Of a DNA stretch of 64,000 nucleotides, positions 26,333 to 35,710 are shown piece by piece (position 1 is the first letter of the stretch; the number at the start of each line of letters is the position of its first letter). Where the stretch lies: NCBI GenBank assembly GCA_964247725.1, contig CAXTVM010000007.1, positions 37,383-101,382 on the forward strand, written 5' to 3'. The position numbers and the translations under genes were made by a program. The notes under the pieces were generated by a model. It was not told the origin of the DNA and did not search any database. It worked only from the letters and a program-made list of their open reading frames with translations. Origin of the DNA: Lichenicola sp964247725 (GTDB lineage: Bacteria; Pseudomonadota; Alphaproteobacteria; Acetobacterales; Acetobacteraceae).

Positions 26333-27178
26333 ATGACCACTTTGCAGGCGCTCCTGCTCGCCGTCCTCCAGGGAGTGACAGAACTGTTCCCGGTCAGCAG
26401 CCTGGGCCACGCGGTGATCGTTCCAGCTCTGCTGCATTGGGACTTGGACGAGCGCGACCTCGTCTTCCTGCCGTTCCTGGTGATGATGCATGTCGGCACC
26501 GCGGCGGCGTTGCTGGCGTTTTTCTGGCGCGATTGGGTCGCGCTAGCCCGCGGCGCCGTCGGGGCCGCAGAACCGCACCAGGTGCGGGAAAGCCGGCACA
26601 TCCTCGGCCTGATCGTGCTTGCAACGATCCCCGCTATAGTCGTCGGCTACGTGCTGGAGACCCGGTTGCGGACCCTGTTTGCAGCGCCGCAGGCCGCTTC
26701 GCTGTTTCTGGTGGCCAACGGCCTCATCCTGTTGGGAGCAGATCGGTTGCGGGCGCGGATGCCGCAGGACCGGGACCGCCCGATTGCCAGCCTATCCATC
26801 CTCGACGCCCTGATCATCGGCTGCTGGCAATGCGTCGCCTTCCTGCCAGGCATCTCGCGCGCCGGCACGACCATGACCGGCGGCCTGCTGCGCGGCATCA
26901 ACCACCAGACCGCCGCCCGCTTCTCGTTCCTGATCGCGCTTCCGGTGATCGTAGCGGCGACCGCATCGCAGTTCCTGAGGCTGCGTCATGTCCACACGAA
27001 CATGTTCGCGCTTCAACCGGCACTGCTGGGCGCCGCAGTCGCCGGAGTGACCGCCTGGTTGAGCACCGCCTTCCTGATGCGCTACTTCCAGGACCACGAG
27101 GATTGGGCGCTAAGCCCGTTCGCGATCTACAGCGTCATCGCCGGGCTTGGCAGCTTCGCGCTGCTGCGCTTCTTCTGA
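26333..27178 (+). CDS. uppP: Undecaprenyl-diphosphate phosphatase
   Basis: 281 residues with about eight membrane segments. BacA/UppP signatures: LQGVTELFPVSSLGHAVI (the Glu-rich motif 1, with SSLGH in place of the commoner SSSGH) and PGISRAGTTMTGGLLRG (motif 2, catalytic Ser/Arg). It recycles the undecaprenyl carrier for peptidoglycan and O-antigen synthesis and confers bacitracin tolerance. The ATG at 26333 follows an AGGA ribosome site. It is divergent from the MlaD-like gene. Confidence 0.93.
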   Translation: MTTLQALLLAVLQGVTELFPVSSLGHAVIVPALLHWDLDERDLVFLPFLVMMHVGTAAALLAFFWRDWVALARGAVGAAEPHQVRESRHILGLIVLATIPAIVVGYVLETRLRTLFAAPQAASLFLVANGLILLGADRLRARMPQDRDRPIASLSILDALIIGCWQCVAFLPGISRAGTTMTGGLLRGINHQTAARFSFLIALPVIVAATASQFLRLRHVHTNMFALQPALLGAAVAGVTAWLSTAFLMRYFQDHEDWALSPFAIYSVIAGLGSFALLRFF

Positions 27179-27204
27179 TCCGGCAGGTCCCTATCCTCGG
27201 GGAA

Positions 27205-28026
27205 ATGAGTCGCATGACGCCATCCGCGCTCGCTCGCCTGGCGCTGCTGCTTACGCTGTCGATGACGGTTTCGCCAGCCGCTGGCGCCGCGATACCTCAT
27301 AAGAAGGCCGCCGCGGCGCCCCGCAACATCGCCGAGCTGCCGATCTCCCGTCTCAACGTGGCGTGGTGGCGACAGCGGTTCGAGGAGAAACAGGCCGAGC
27401 TTCGACAGGGTTCGGTCGAGCTGCTCTGGCTCGGCGACTCCATCACCCAGAACTGGGAACGCGATGGCCCGCAACCTTGGTTCAGGTTCGCAGCGGTATG
27501 GCGCCGATATTATGGCGATCGGCACGCGGTCAATCTCGGCTTCAAGGGCGACAGCACCTGCCATCTGCTGTGGCGGCTCCGTCATGGCGAGCTCGACGGG
27601 CTCTCGCCCCGCGGCGTGATCCTGCTGATCGGCGCCAACAATTTCGGCCACATCCATACCGATGCGGCCGAGACCGAGGCTGGCATCAGGGTGGTGCTGG
27701 ACGAGATCCATCGGCGCCTGCCGCAAGCCCATATCCTGCTGCTGGGGGTTCTACCCTCGATCCGCTCGGCCTGGGTCACGGAGAACACCGATCGCCTGGA
27801 TGCCAAGCTGCGCCAATCCATAGAGGTTGGCCGGTCGTACCTCACCTACCGGGATGTCGGCGGCCTCATGATGCGGAACGGGCAGGTGGATGCGGAGAGC
27901 TTCCTTGACCCCCATCTTGTGCCTCCGGATCCGCCCCTACACCCGACCGCGCAGACCGAGGCGGCGATCGCCGCGGCGATCGAGCCCGACGTCGCGCGCA
28001 TGCTGCAGGACCGCATCCACTCCTGA
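27205..28026 (+). CDS. Secreted SGNH/GDSL-type hydrolase
   Basis: 273 residues, with a signal peptide (ALARLALLLTLSMTVSPAAG). The SGNH blocks are visible: block I ELLWLGDSITQNW with catalytic Ser, block II NLGFKGDST, block III LLIGANNFGH with the oxyanion Asn, and block V DPHLVPPDPPLHPT with the Asp/His region. This resembles the PAF-acetylhydrolase-like group. It could be a periplasmic esterase on lipid or acetylated glycan; the substrate is unknown. It follows uppP by 26 bases on the same strand. Confidence 0.88.
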   Translation: MSRMTPSALARLALLLTLSMTVSPAAGAAIPHKKAAAAPRNIAELPISRLNVAWWRQRFEEKQAELRQGSVELLWLGDSITQNWERDGPQPWFRFAAVWRRYYGDRHAVNLGFKGDSTCHLLWRLRHGELDGLSPRGVILLIGANNFGHIHTDAAETEAGIRVVLDEIHRRLPQAHILLLGVLPSIRSAWVTENTDRLDAKLRQSIEVGRSYLTYRDVGGLMMRNGQVDAESFLDPHLVPPDPPLHPTAQTEAAIAAAIEPDVARMLQDRIHS

Positions 28027-28114
28027 TTGGGCAGCTCGCGTGGGAGGCTGCGGCTTAACCGGCCGGCAACCGGATTTACGCGATACTCGGGGCCGTGCTG
28101 AGAAAAGGGTCTTC

Positions 28115-28879
28115 ATGCAGCCCCATATCTTTCTGGCGACGCCCTGCTACGGCGGCCTCGTGACGCAAGGATACATGCAGTCGGTGTGCGGCCTGATGGC
28201 GGCTGCCCCCGCCGCCGGTATCGACCTCACGCTGGCCCTGCTCGGTCAGGACGCGCTCATCACCCGGTGCCGCAACACGCTCGTCAGCCACTTCATGGCT
28301 CACAGGCTGGCGACGCACATCCTCTTCATCGATGCCGACATCGGTTTCGATCCCGAGAACGTCTTCCGCCTGCTGCAGGCTGCCAAGCCGGTCGCCGCTG
28401 GCGTCTACCCGCTCAAGGCCTACTACTGGGACAGAGCCTGCCAGGAACGTCTGAATGAAGGTGAGCCACTCGAGACCGCCGGCCTCCACTACGTCGGTCG
28501 GCTCGAGACCGGCCGGAGCCTGGTGCGGGACGGGGACTTTGCGACCGCGTCGTTTGCCGGCACCGGCTTCATGCTGATCGAGCGCGAGACGATCGAACGC
28601 CTCGTCGCGGCCTATCCGGAGACCGGCTACCGCACGATTGACGCCTACCATAAAGGCGAACAGCCCACACCGACCGCCCATGCGCTCTTTGACTGCATGA
28701 TCGATCCCGAAACCGGCACCTACATCAGCGAGGACTTCACGTTCTGTAAACGCTGGCAGCGGATCGGCGGCAAGGTCTGGCTCGATACCAGGGCCGCCCT
28801 GATGCACTCCGGCCCCTCCGACTTCCATGGCGTCCCGGGCCGCCGCTTTGCCGGAGATCAGGCAGGCCGGCCATGCTGA
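28115..28879 (+). CDS. Glycosyltransferase-like protein (GT-A fold)
   Basis: 254 residues. HILFIDADIGFDPENVFRLL carries the DxD metal/nucleotide-sugar site, followed by KPVAAGVYPLK, GTGFMLIERETIERL and ISEDFTFCKRW, an ED acceptor-side motif of GT2-like enzymes. The ATG at 28115 is preceded by GAGAAAAGGG. It is convergent with the prophage tail-fibre gene and is the first gene beyond it; it may be prophage cargo that modifies host surface glycans or the virion, or an ordinary host gene. No membrane segment is seen, so it probably acts in the cytoplasm. Confidence 0.75.
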   Translation: MQPHIFLATPCYGGLVTQGYMQSVCGLMAAAPAAGIDLTLALLGQDALITRCRNTLVSHFMAHRLATHILFIDADIGFDPENVFRLLQAAKPVAAGVYPLKAYYWDRACQERLNEGEPLETAGLHYVGRLETGRSLVRDGDFATASFAGTGFMLIERETIERLVAAYPETGYRTIDAYHKGEQPTPTAHALFDCMIDPETGTYISEDFTFCKRWQRIGGKVWLDTRAALMHSGPSDFHGVPGRRFAGDQAGRPC

Positions 28880-28908
28880 ACGGGCTTCTTCGGCTATTTT
28901 GACGCCGA

Positions 28909-30228
28909 TCAGCCAAGCCATTCGAGGATCATGAGTCCATCGGCGCCCTTGCCGCCGCTCGACGTTGCACCGCCGCTGCCGCCGCCGCCCGGCCAGGAGC
29001 CGGCCGTTCCGACGCTGCCGCCAAAGCAGGCCGGTCCACCCTGCACCCCGAAGCTGTTACCCCCTGCCCCGCCAACGTTCACGCCGCCCAATTGGAAACC
29101 GACCTGCCCGGCGCTGACGCCGATATCCGTGATCGAGCTCAGGTTATTGATGATCGGCACTCCTGCAAGTCCACCTGCGCCTGATTGCGTGCCGGTGCCC
29201 GGCTGGCCATTGCCACCGCCACCAATAACTGCGATCGAGCCGAAGCTGGTGGAACCGGAACCGTCTGCGGCACTGCCGATCTGGATCGGATAGGTCGTGT
29301 CGGGCACAACGCCGATCAGGACCTCTTCATAGCCGCCACCGCCGCCGCCGCCGCCGGGCGTGCCGGAATTCGCCGCACCACCGTTGCCGCCGGCCGCCCA
29401 TGCACGGATCAGGACATTTGTCACCCCGGCGGGACATGTCCAGCTGTAGCTTCCGCCAGTTCCCCAAGCAGCGCGGTTGCGGTTCGTCGCGAGAGACACG
29501 AAGGCCGTGGTGGCGAGGCTCGCACTCGCGTCTCCCGCCGCCGGCGTGGGCGCGACTGGATTACCAATAAAGCTGGGCGATAGGATCGGTGCCGCCTTAG
29601 GCAGCTTGACCGACACGAACGGTGCACCGGGCGCCGCCGTGATCATAGCAGCGGTGACCTGGGTCGCTGTGCTTGGGACGTTGAGCTGCCAGAGCGCGAC
29701 ATAGCCGGATGGAATTGCCGCTGGCGACGTGGCAACCAGATTGATGCGCTGCTGCACGACGGTCGCCTGCGCCCGCCCGTTCCCCTGCGCACCAACCAGC
29801 GTCTGGCTCGGGTTGGCCGGATTGTAGTAGGAGATCGCGGTGCTCCCAACCTGCGCCTCAACGACCGCGGCCGATACGATGCTCTCACCAGCCCCCGGCA
29901 GGGACAGCGCGATTGATGCCGTGTTGATACCAAGCTTCACCAGCGGATCGCCGTCGGGCGGAAGCGATCCGTATGAGCCGACGTCGATAACGGTCGGGAG
30001 GCTCATGCTGCCGGGAGCTATCACGACGCCGAGGCCGACACCGGGCGTACAGCCGAAGCCGTCTACATACGTGTTGTCGTCGCCGATCGTCATCTTCGCC
30101 AGGTAGCCTAGCGCCACCATCGTGTTCCGGGACTGCAGCAACTGGTCCGTATCGAGCGGAACTGCACCAACATAAACGATTTGACGATCCAAGATTGGGC
30201 ACTCCAGCTGTTCCGGATGAACCGGCAA
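28909..30228 (-). CDS. Tail fibre with glycine-rich receptor-binding-like end
   Basis: 439 residues. The N-terminus (QIVYVGAVPLDTDQLLQSRN) resembles the baseplate-attachment region of myovirus fibres. The middle has beta-strand-rich repeats. From about residue 265 (YSWTCPAGVTNVLIRAWAAGG) it is a glycine-rich domain with long Gly runs (for example GGGGGGGGYEE and GGAGGNSFG), similar to polyglycine-sandwich adhesins of phage fibre tips. Such domains bind outer-membrane proteins or sugars. It is the last gene of the late operon. Confidence 0.75.
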   Translation of the reverse strand: MPVHPEQLECPILDRQIVYVGAVPLDTDQLLQSRNTMVALGYLAKMTIGDDNTYVDGFGCTPGVGLGVVIAPGSMSLPTVIDVGSYGSLPPDGDPLVKLGINTASIALSLPGAGESIVSAAVVEAQVGSTAISYYNPANPSQTLVGAQGNGRAQATVVQQRINLVATSPAAIPSGYVALWQLNVPSTATQVTAAMITAAPGAPFVSVKLPKAAPILSPSFIGNPVAPTPAAGDASASLATTAFVSLATNRNRAAWGTGGSYSWTCPAGVTNVLIRAWAAGGNGGAANSGTPGGGGGGGGYEEVLIGVVPDTTYPIQIGSAADGSGSTSFGSIAVIGGGGNGQPGTGTQSGAGGLAGVPIINNLSSITDIGVSAGQVGFQLGGVNVGGAGGNSFGVQGGPACFGGSVGTAGSWPGGGGSGGATSSGGKGADGLMILEWLG

Positions 30229-30246
30229 GCGGTTCTGCCGCCGACA

Positions 30247-31551
30247 TCAAACGATGAGTGTGGTCCAGGCTGTGCTTCCTGCCGGGATGACCCGGCGGAT
30301 TGCCTCGTCCAGACTGGTTCGATCTATGATCGATGCATTGGCAGCCGGCGATGTCACCGGTCCGTCCGCCTCACGGACGCCAATCTGCTGGCTGCTCGGG
30401 ATATAGCTGGTCGCCTGCGAACCCGCCTCGATCTGCCAGCACTGCGTCAATACCGGACTTGTCGTCATGGCAAGGGATCGCCCCACGATCTGCATCGATA
30501 CACATCTCGTAAAGAAATCGGGCACGAAACTGCCGACGGAGACTCGCTGCCAGCATCCCGTCACGGCGAGGTCGATCTGGGTACGGTATGTTCCAGTTAG
30601 GTCAGATACGACGAGTTGAAGCGACTGTAATGCCGGCGTGGATGGAATCCAGATCCAGAGTGAGGCGACGACCGGCCCGGCCGCCAGCGGTAGGGTGATC
30701 GCGGGACCGTCAAAACTTCCGCTGCCGGTGACGTTCAGGCGCAGGACCGGCTGCCCTGACAGCAGAGCACCTTCTCCCGTAGGGTCGATCAACCACGTCG
30801 CCACCCCGCCCGGTATGGGCACGCTGCACCCGGTCCAGCCGAGGCTGTCCTTGATCAGGTTGATGCCGCGCGCCTCGATCAGAATACCGATAATCGCGCC
30901 GTCGCCGAATACCGGCCTCGCCACGCGCCGCGGCGCGATCTGCATCAGGTTGTTGCCGTCGATATAGCTGGCCTCCGACTCCCGAAGGGTCCATCCCGAC
31001 GCTCCGATGATTGAAACCAGGAACTGGAACGGCATCGCGGATGACCCCAGTGCCAATGCCGGCGAGCCATACCCGCCGCAGCCCCCCGCGGTCGCCGACT
31101 GCGCACCTCCGTAGCCGCCGGTATCGGCGGCCCGCGATGGCTCGAAGATCAGCGGCATCCTACCCAGCAAGGTCAACAGCGTCTGCGACAGCGCCGCGCG
31201 CGTCGCCCGGGGCAGCAGTAGGTTCGCTTGGATGCGGCTGCGGAACGCGGCGTCGGCTTCTGCCGTGTTTCGCTTGATCACGGTACCAAACAGGTCGGCG
31301 CAGACCATGTCCAGGAAACCGCCGCTCGCCGTAGCGATCCGCGTCTGCTGGGCGACGAAGACTGTCAATGCATGGCAGAACGACCATCCCTCGCCGATGC
31401 CGTTCAGCAGGCCGTCGAGCACCGGCGTCGCGCTGGCCGTTGCATCGGGCGATGTCAGCGGGAACCAGGAGGCCGGCATTACGGCGCGGATCCGGAACAC
31501 CATGTCGGCAACACTGCCGATTCCTGCCCCGGTCGGGAATGACCCGCTCAA
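30247..31551 (-). CDS. Baseplate gpI-like protein fused to a carbohydrate-binding-like domain
   Basis: 434 residues. The first ~140 (VLDGLLNGIGEGWSFCHALTVFVAQQTRIATASGGFLDMVCADLFG) match the gpI/YmfQ-type tail protein that closes the baseplate. The C-terminal ~230 residues look like a beta-sandwich lectin: INLIKDSLGWTGC, CWQRVSVGSFVPD and TQCWQIEAGSQATSYIP, the last being a recurrent ending of phage carbohydrate-binding modules. The ATGA overlap with gpJ supports co-translation. It probably helps receptor recognition. Confidence 0.72.
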   Translation of the reverse strand: MSGSFPTGAGIGSVADMVFRIRAVMPASWFPLTSPDATASATPVLDGLLNGIGEGWSFCHALTVFVAQQTRIATASGGFLDMVCADLFGTVIKRNTAEADAAFRSRIQANLLLPRATRAALSQTLLTLLGRMPLIFEPSRAADTGGYGGAQSATAGGCGGYGSPALALGSSAMPFQFLVSIIGASGWTLRESEASYIDGNNLMQIAPRRVARPVFGDGAIIGILIEARGINLIKDSLGWTGCSVPIPGGVATWLIDPTGEGALLSGQPVLRLNVTGSGSFDGPAITLPLAAGPVVASLWIWIPSTPALQSLQLVVSDLTGTYRTQIDLAVTGCWQRVSVGSFVPDFFTRCVSMQIVGRSLAMTTSPVLTQCWQIEAGSQATSYIPSSQQIGVREADGPVTSPAANASIIDRTSLDEAIRRVIPAGSTAWTTLIV

Positions 31552-32654
31552 GCTGCGACCATTTGGACCGAGATCGCGCCCGCGCGCACCACCGTTCCGG
31601 CTTGGCCGCCGATATCTGCAACGGCAGCATTGAGCAGGACATTCTGGACGTTCGTCACCGCAACATCTGCATCATAGCAGAGGCCCGCGAGTCGCGAGAA
31701 GCGAAGCGCCTGCCCGACGCCCAACAGATTGATGTACGTAGTCAGTGCCATCTGCACTTCGGTCTGCACCGTACTAGCCGCCGCGGAGGCATAGACTGTG
31801 ATGGTCAGGCTGATCGTGGCGACCAGCAGCGTCGGTGGGTTGACGGAGATCAGCGTCCCGACCGGCCGTACCAGATCGATTGCCGCCGCGACTGCAGCAA
31901 GTAACGCCGCCGGAGGAGCGCCACTGCCATCGTCGACGACGATGTTGACATGACCCGGTGCCGCGGTCCCATCGGGCGCCATGTTCTCCTGAATGTTGTA
32001 GGTAAGCCCCAGCTGCACCGATGCGATGGCGTAGCCGATCGCTTGCTCGGTGGCTTGCGATCGCGTGTTGATATAGGTCACGAAGCGCAGGCGCAGCGCC
32101 GCATCCGTCTCTGCCGCCGTCCCCCCGCCAAGCGCATCGGGATTGAATACGGTATCGATGCCGGAGATGGCCGTACCTAGCAACGAGATGGCACCGGCCT
32201 GGACGTTGCCTCCAGGACCGAAGGCAACCGCCTGGACGGTCACGGTGACGGTCGCGGTCCCGATCGCCCTGGTGTATGGCCCACCAATCACGGCGAAGCT
32301 CTGGGATCCGTCGCCGGTGCGGACCGTGGCACCATTGGGGATCGTGGTTGCCTGTGCGCCCGGGTTGAACGATGACATGACGACTTGTCCAATGGCGGAC
32401 GTCGCCGGCAGCCGTGTCATACCGAAATCCTGTACCCAGCTATCGGCATCGGTTCCGATGCTGGTTGCGAGACGCGTCATCGTCAGAACCTGCAACAGCA
32501 GATACTGCAGCCACAAGGCGACCGATGCCGATGCCTCAAGGATCGCTCGAAGCACCGACCCGACCGTGAGGTCGATAAGGCTCGAGCATGCTCCCTGCAC
32601 GGTCGCCGCCATCCCGTTAACCAATGTCGAGAAGTTCTGCAATGAAAGCTGCAT
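31548..32654 (-). CDS. Baseplate wedge protein J-like
   Basis: 368 residues of the gpJ/gp47 family. Visible features are VGSVLRAILEASASVALWLQYLLLQVL, RLPATSAIGQVVMSS, ETDAALRLRFVTYINTRSQATEQAIGYAIASV and the C-terminal beta repeats ending at NPPTLLVATISLTITV and CYDADVAVTNVQNV. The protein builds the baseplate wedge that triggers sheath contraction. It lies between gp25-like and gpI-like genes, the canonical order. Confidence 0.9.
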   Translation of the reverse strand: MQLSLQNFSTLVNGMAATVQGACSSLIDLTVGSVLRAILEASASVALWLQYLLLQVLTMTRLATSIGTDADSWVQDFGMTRLPATSAIGQVVMSSFNPGAQATTIPNGATVRTGDGSQSFAVIGGPYTRAIGTATVTVTVQAVAFGPGGNVQAGAISLLGTAISGIDTVFNPDALGGGTAAETDAALRLRFVTYINTRSQATEQAIGYAIASVQLGLTYNIQENMAPDGTAAPGHVNIVVDDGSGAPPAALLAAVAAAIDLVRPVGTLISVNPPTLLVATISLTITVYASAAASTVQTEVQMALTTYINLLGVGQALRFSRLAGLCYDADVAVTNVQNVLLNAAVADIGGQAGTVVRAGAISVQMVAA

Positions 32655-33022
32655 TAATCACCGATCGGCAGAATAAGGATCTGGATGCTACCGGATACGC
32701 TGTCAGTGTAGGTGATCGTTGCGCTGATCTCGCCGACCGCACCGCTGGCCAGCGCGACTTGCGGCTCCGGTGATGGGGCGACCGATGGTTCATATCCCAT
32801 CTGTGCCCGGATGATGGCCGTGATCTGCTGCTGAGACGCGACGGATCCGATCAGCCCCGGTAATCCTGCCCCATAGGAGAGCTGCCAGATGTAGGTCCCT
32901 GCACTGGTCAGCAATCGATGCAGCACTCTCTGCTGCGTTTCGCCGTCCCCGTCGACGAGGGCGAGATCTCCAGTGGGCCCCAGCTGAAGGTCCTGCCCGA
33001 CGACATGCGCGACGTCAGTCAC
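32654..33022 (-). CDS. Baseplate wedge protein gp25/gpW-like
   Basis: About 122 residues. GQDLQLGPTGDLALVDGDGETQQRVLHRLLTSAGTYIWQLSYG is the gp25 family core, including the TQQRV...RLLT...Y segment. The core of the baseplate wedge and sheath initiator. The start is uncertain: a GTG at 33022 overlaps the gpV-like stop and fits the family length; ATGs at 33079 or 33121 would add residues without similarity. Confidence 0.8.
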   Translation of the reverse strand: MTDVAHVVGQDLQLGPTGDLALVDGDGETQQRVLHRLLTSAGTYIWQLSYGAGLPGLIGSVASQQQITAIIRAQMGYEPSVAPSPEPQVALASGAVGEISATITYTDSVSGSIQILILPIGD

Positions 33023-33551
33023 CGGACGGAACTGCCGGTCCGGAGATTCCGCTTCCGGGCTGTATTCCCCGGTGGACATGTCCGGCGAGGCTGACGCCAG
33101 CCGCGACCACATCGCCATCAACCTGCACGCTGCCGTTGATGACGATTTTTCCGCCTAGGAAGACGCTGCCCTGGCTCAAATGCATGTAGCAGCCGCTGGC
33201 CAGAAAGATACCGATCTCACCCGCCTGTACCGGCTTGCCGGTGGCCGGGCTAACGGGCGGAGTGATCGAGACGTCGAACAGCTTGGCGACGACGACCGGA
33301 TGTTCTGCATCGCCCTCGACCGGCACGACCAGGACCTGCGTGCCGATCTCGGCCGGACAGGCGATCCGCAACCCGCCGGCGGCAACCGCGGCATCCGGTA
33401 TCCATCCGCTCTCAATACCTTCAGGCTGTATTGAAACCTTGACGGAATGCGAGGTGGCATCGACGCTCGTGACGAGCGCATGACGCGGTTGTCCGAGGGC
33501 ACCTGCCTGCATCGCCGCGTGCAGCTTGACGGTTTCGATCCAATCAGCCAC
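33015..33551 (-). CDS. Baseplate assembly/spike protein gpV-like
   Basis: About 178 residues. OB-like N-terminal domain (HALVTSVDATSHSVKVSIQPEG ... WIPDAAVAAGG), CPAEIGTQVLVVPVEGD, then a beta-helical tip (GCYMHLSQGSVFLGGKIVINGSVQVDGDVVAAGVSLAGHVH). The GHVH ending is typical of gpV, whose His residues bind metal at the membrane-piercing tip. The GTG at 33551 overlaps the gpD stop by 8 bases and has GAGGA upstream. Confidence 0.83.
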   Translation of the reverse strand: MADWIETVKLHAAMQAGALGQPRHALVTSVDATSHSVKVSIQPEGIESGWIPDAAVAAGGLRIACPAEIGTQVLVVPVEGDAEHPVVVAKLFDVSITPPVSPATGKPVQAGEIGIFLASGCYMHLSQGSVFLGGKIVINGSVQVDGDVVAAGVSLAGHVHRGIQPGSGISGPAVPSGD

Positions 33552-34632
33552 TTGAGATGTCCTCGTCTGGATCCACACGACCGGTGATGTGCTGCACGAA
33601 GCCATTCGCAAGCGACATCTCGCGCTCGATGCGGTCGATGCTGTAGATGCAATCCCAGTCAGTTCCGGTCCCGGAAATCCTGAGGCGGTCGCGTGTCGTC
33701 AGGTTGAGCTCACCGGCCATCGTTCCGGTGATGACGCGCTGATGCGTACGCAGACGCAAATAAGTGCTCTGGGCAAGCGCCGACGCCTCGTCAGGGAGCA
33801 GGTTAGGTTTGAGGAGAAGGAACTGTCGCGTTCCGGCATCACTTTCGGATGGATAGCTGCCGCTCACCTGTCGGCGTTGCCGGCTGTTCCAGCTCGAAAC
33901 CTTGACCTGGAGCGCACCCGACAACCCGAAAGACCGTTCCATCGAAAGGTCGGAGATCGTCAGGTGCGGCGATGCCGAGTCTACCGCCGCCGGCATATAG
34001 GTTACGTCATAGAGGTTGCTGTTACCGGCGATCGGCTGCTTGAAATGCAATATCGCCCCGTCAACCCAGAGGTCATAGCGTTCCAGCTCAGCCAGTTCCG
34101 CCAGTAGGTCCCAGCAGTTTCCATGTCGGGAGAACCCGCCAAATGCAGATTTGGTGTGCTGAACCTGGTAATACTGGCCGATCAGTTGCGTTGTAGGATC
34201 GACGTCCACAGACAGGTTGCAGAGTTGGGCAAGCTTCTGTGCAAGCTCGGAGCTGGTGCTGTTGAGGTAGCTTTCCTGTAACGGGAGATCGATCAACCGG
34301 GCGGCGTGATCCCTACCATCAAGTGAAACCAAACCCGAGACTGGATCAAGACGAATACGGTCCGCCGTCCCGGTAATCACGCGCACCCAATTCAGCTCTC
34401 CCTCCACCGCGGTGGTTGGGAGCAGCCCGAAATCTACCGACACATCGACATTGTCCTGGTCCACCCAGCCTTGACCAAGGGTGCGAGACAGTTCCTTCAC
34501 GCTCGCCATGATGTGAAAGCTGGCCGCCTGCGATCCTCTCGGAGACACGACCTCAACGGACTGACATCCGACGGTGGCCGTGCCGTCAAGGATGAGCCGA
34601 TATCTTGGCCGCCTGATTGAGATCTTGCTCAT
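33544..34632 (-). CDS. Tail hub / late control protein D-like
   Basis: 362 residues. Tail tip hub of the gpD/gp27 family: YRLILDGTATVGCQSVEVVSPRG at the N-terminus, IRLDPVSGLVSLDGRDHAARLIDLPLQE, GNCWDLLAELAELERYDLWVDGAILHFKQP, then a series of strands ending in TDWDCIYSIDRIEREMSLANGFVQHITGR. It caps the tail tube and anchors the spike. A 4-base overlap links it to the LysM-like gene. Confidence 0.85.
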   Translation of the reverse strand: MSKISIRRPRYRLILDGTATVGCQSVEVVSPRGSQAASFHIMASVKELSRTLGQGWVDQDNVDVSVDFGLLPTTAVEGELNWVRVITGTADRIRLDPVSGLVSLDGRDHAARLIDLPLQESYLNSTSSELAQKLAQLCNLSVDVDPTTQLIGQYYQVQHTKSAFGGFSRHGNCWDLLAELAELERYDLWVDGAILHFKQPIAGNSNLYDVTYMPAAVDSASPHLTISDLSMERSFGLSGALQVKVSSWNSRQRRQVSGSYPSESDAGTRQFLLLKPNLLPDEASALAQSTYLRLRTHQRVITGTMAGELNLTTRDRLRISGTGTDWDCIYSIDRIEREMSLANGFVQHITGRVDPDEDISSG

Positions 34633-34814
34633 GACGTCGGCAATCCCCCGATCTGCGAAACGTCGAGATCAGGGATCTGCAAGGTCGTCAGACCGAACAC
34701 CATCGGATCGGTTAGCCCGTTAAGGACGGCAATCCTGAACCACTGCGTCGCATCGCCAAGTTCCTGGGACGCTACGGTGAACAGGTCGGTTCCAGCGACT
34801 AAAATAGTACGCAT
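34629..34814 (-). CDS. Tail protein X-like, LysM fold
   Basis: 61 residues. VAGTDLFTVASQELGDATQWFRIAVLNGLTDPMVFGLTTLQIPD has the LysM-like pattern of gpX proteins (xGDTL...A...lgd...w..Ia..N...dP......g..L.IP). It probably glues hub to tube. The ATG at 34814 has GAGG eight bases upstream; a GTG at 34826 overlapping the preceding stop is an alternative. Confidence 0.8.
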   Translation of the reverse strand: MRTILVAGTDLFTVASQELGDATQWFRIAVLNGLTDPMVFGLTTLQIPDLDVSQIGGLPTS

Positions 34815-34822
34815 GATGGACC

Positions 34823-35710
34823 TCACGCATGAACAAGAGGCACCGCGATCTGTCCGCTAGAGGACGCAAGGTTGGTGCGGGCGCGGTTGACGTAGCCTCC
34901 TGACTGGACAAGCGCCGCGAGAGCCGCAGCCTGTGCCGTCAACACGGCGAGCGCCGAGACGCTCGTAAATAGGAGACCAGTCGATGACGCAGGTGATAGA
35001 ATCGAGAAGCCGTGAATTTCAGCTTGCGCCGAAGCTCCCGTGGTCTGCAGCCCAGCCTGGATGGCGCCGTTTCCGGGAAGGGCAGACAAGGTCGTCGCAG
35101 CGACCATCGCAGCCGTAGTGCCAATATCGGCAGCGATCGTGTTCAGGCTGAACGCCGACGCTGTGATCTGTGCCGCATCCGCCTTGCCTGCGAGCGCTGC
35201 CAGCGTCAGTGACACTGCTGCTGCAGTCGTCAATAAGGTCTGGCTGACCCCTAGATCATCCTGCAGTGCTAAGTCCAACTCCGGCACCGCATCAGTCAAG
35301 CTAGAGGGATCCGGAACGATCTCCGTTCTGATCCGATAGTTGATGACTGCACCACGATCTTGATAATCATATTCGAAGTGTACGACGATGACGTTGAAGG
35401 TGTAATCCCCAAAACCAAGGAGTTGTGGAACTCCCTGGACGCGCATGGTGTCAAGGCTGCGAGCCCGTCGTGCTGCATCCGGACCCATGAACAGTCCACG
35501 CCAAGCGATCGCCCCGTCATCGGGCCCCATCGCGTCGACAATGCGGCCACCGCCTGGCAGCTTATGGATCGTCATAGACTGCGAGCCACCGATCGTGATC
35601 CGGCTCGGAACCTCGTAACCTTGCAAAATCAAGCTGCCGATGACGAGCGGCGCCGGTTGCGACAGCAGCAGCGCCGCCTCTCCGTTAGCAAGCCCAAGAT
35701 AATCACTCAT
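34823..35710 (-). CDS. Tail/baseplate protein, circularisation-protein-like position
   Basis: 295 residues. The N-terminal half (LVIGSLILQGYEVPSRITIGGSQSMTIHKLPGGGRIVDAMG ... WRGLFMGPDAARRARSLDTMR ... FNVIVVHFEYDYQDRG) resembles tail-hub adapter or circularisation-like proteins preceding gpX. The C-terminal half is long Ala-rich helices with LTLAALAG and ALPGNGAIQAG. It overlaps the tape-measure candidate by 4 bases. The family name is uncertain. Confidence 0.6.
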   Translation of the reverse strand: MSDYLGLANGEAALLLSQPAPLVIGSLILQGYEVPSRITIGGSQSMTIHKLPGGGRIVDAMGPDDGAIAWRGLFMGPDAARRARSLDTMRVQGVPQLLGFGDYTFNVIVVHFEYDYQDRGAVINYRIRTEIVPDPSSLTDAVPELDLALQDDLGVSQTLLTTAAAVSLTLAALAGKADAAQITASAFSLNTIAADIGTTAAMVAATTLSALPGNGAIQAGLQTTGASAQAEIHGFSILSPASSTGLLFTSVSALAVLTAQAAALAALVQSGGYVNRARTNLASSSGQIAVPLVHA

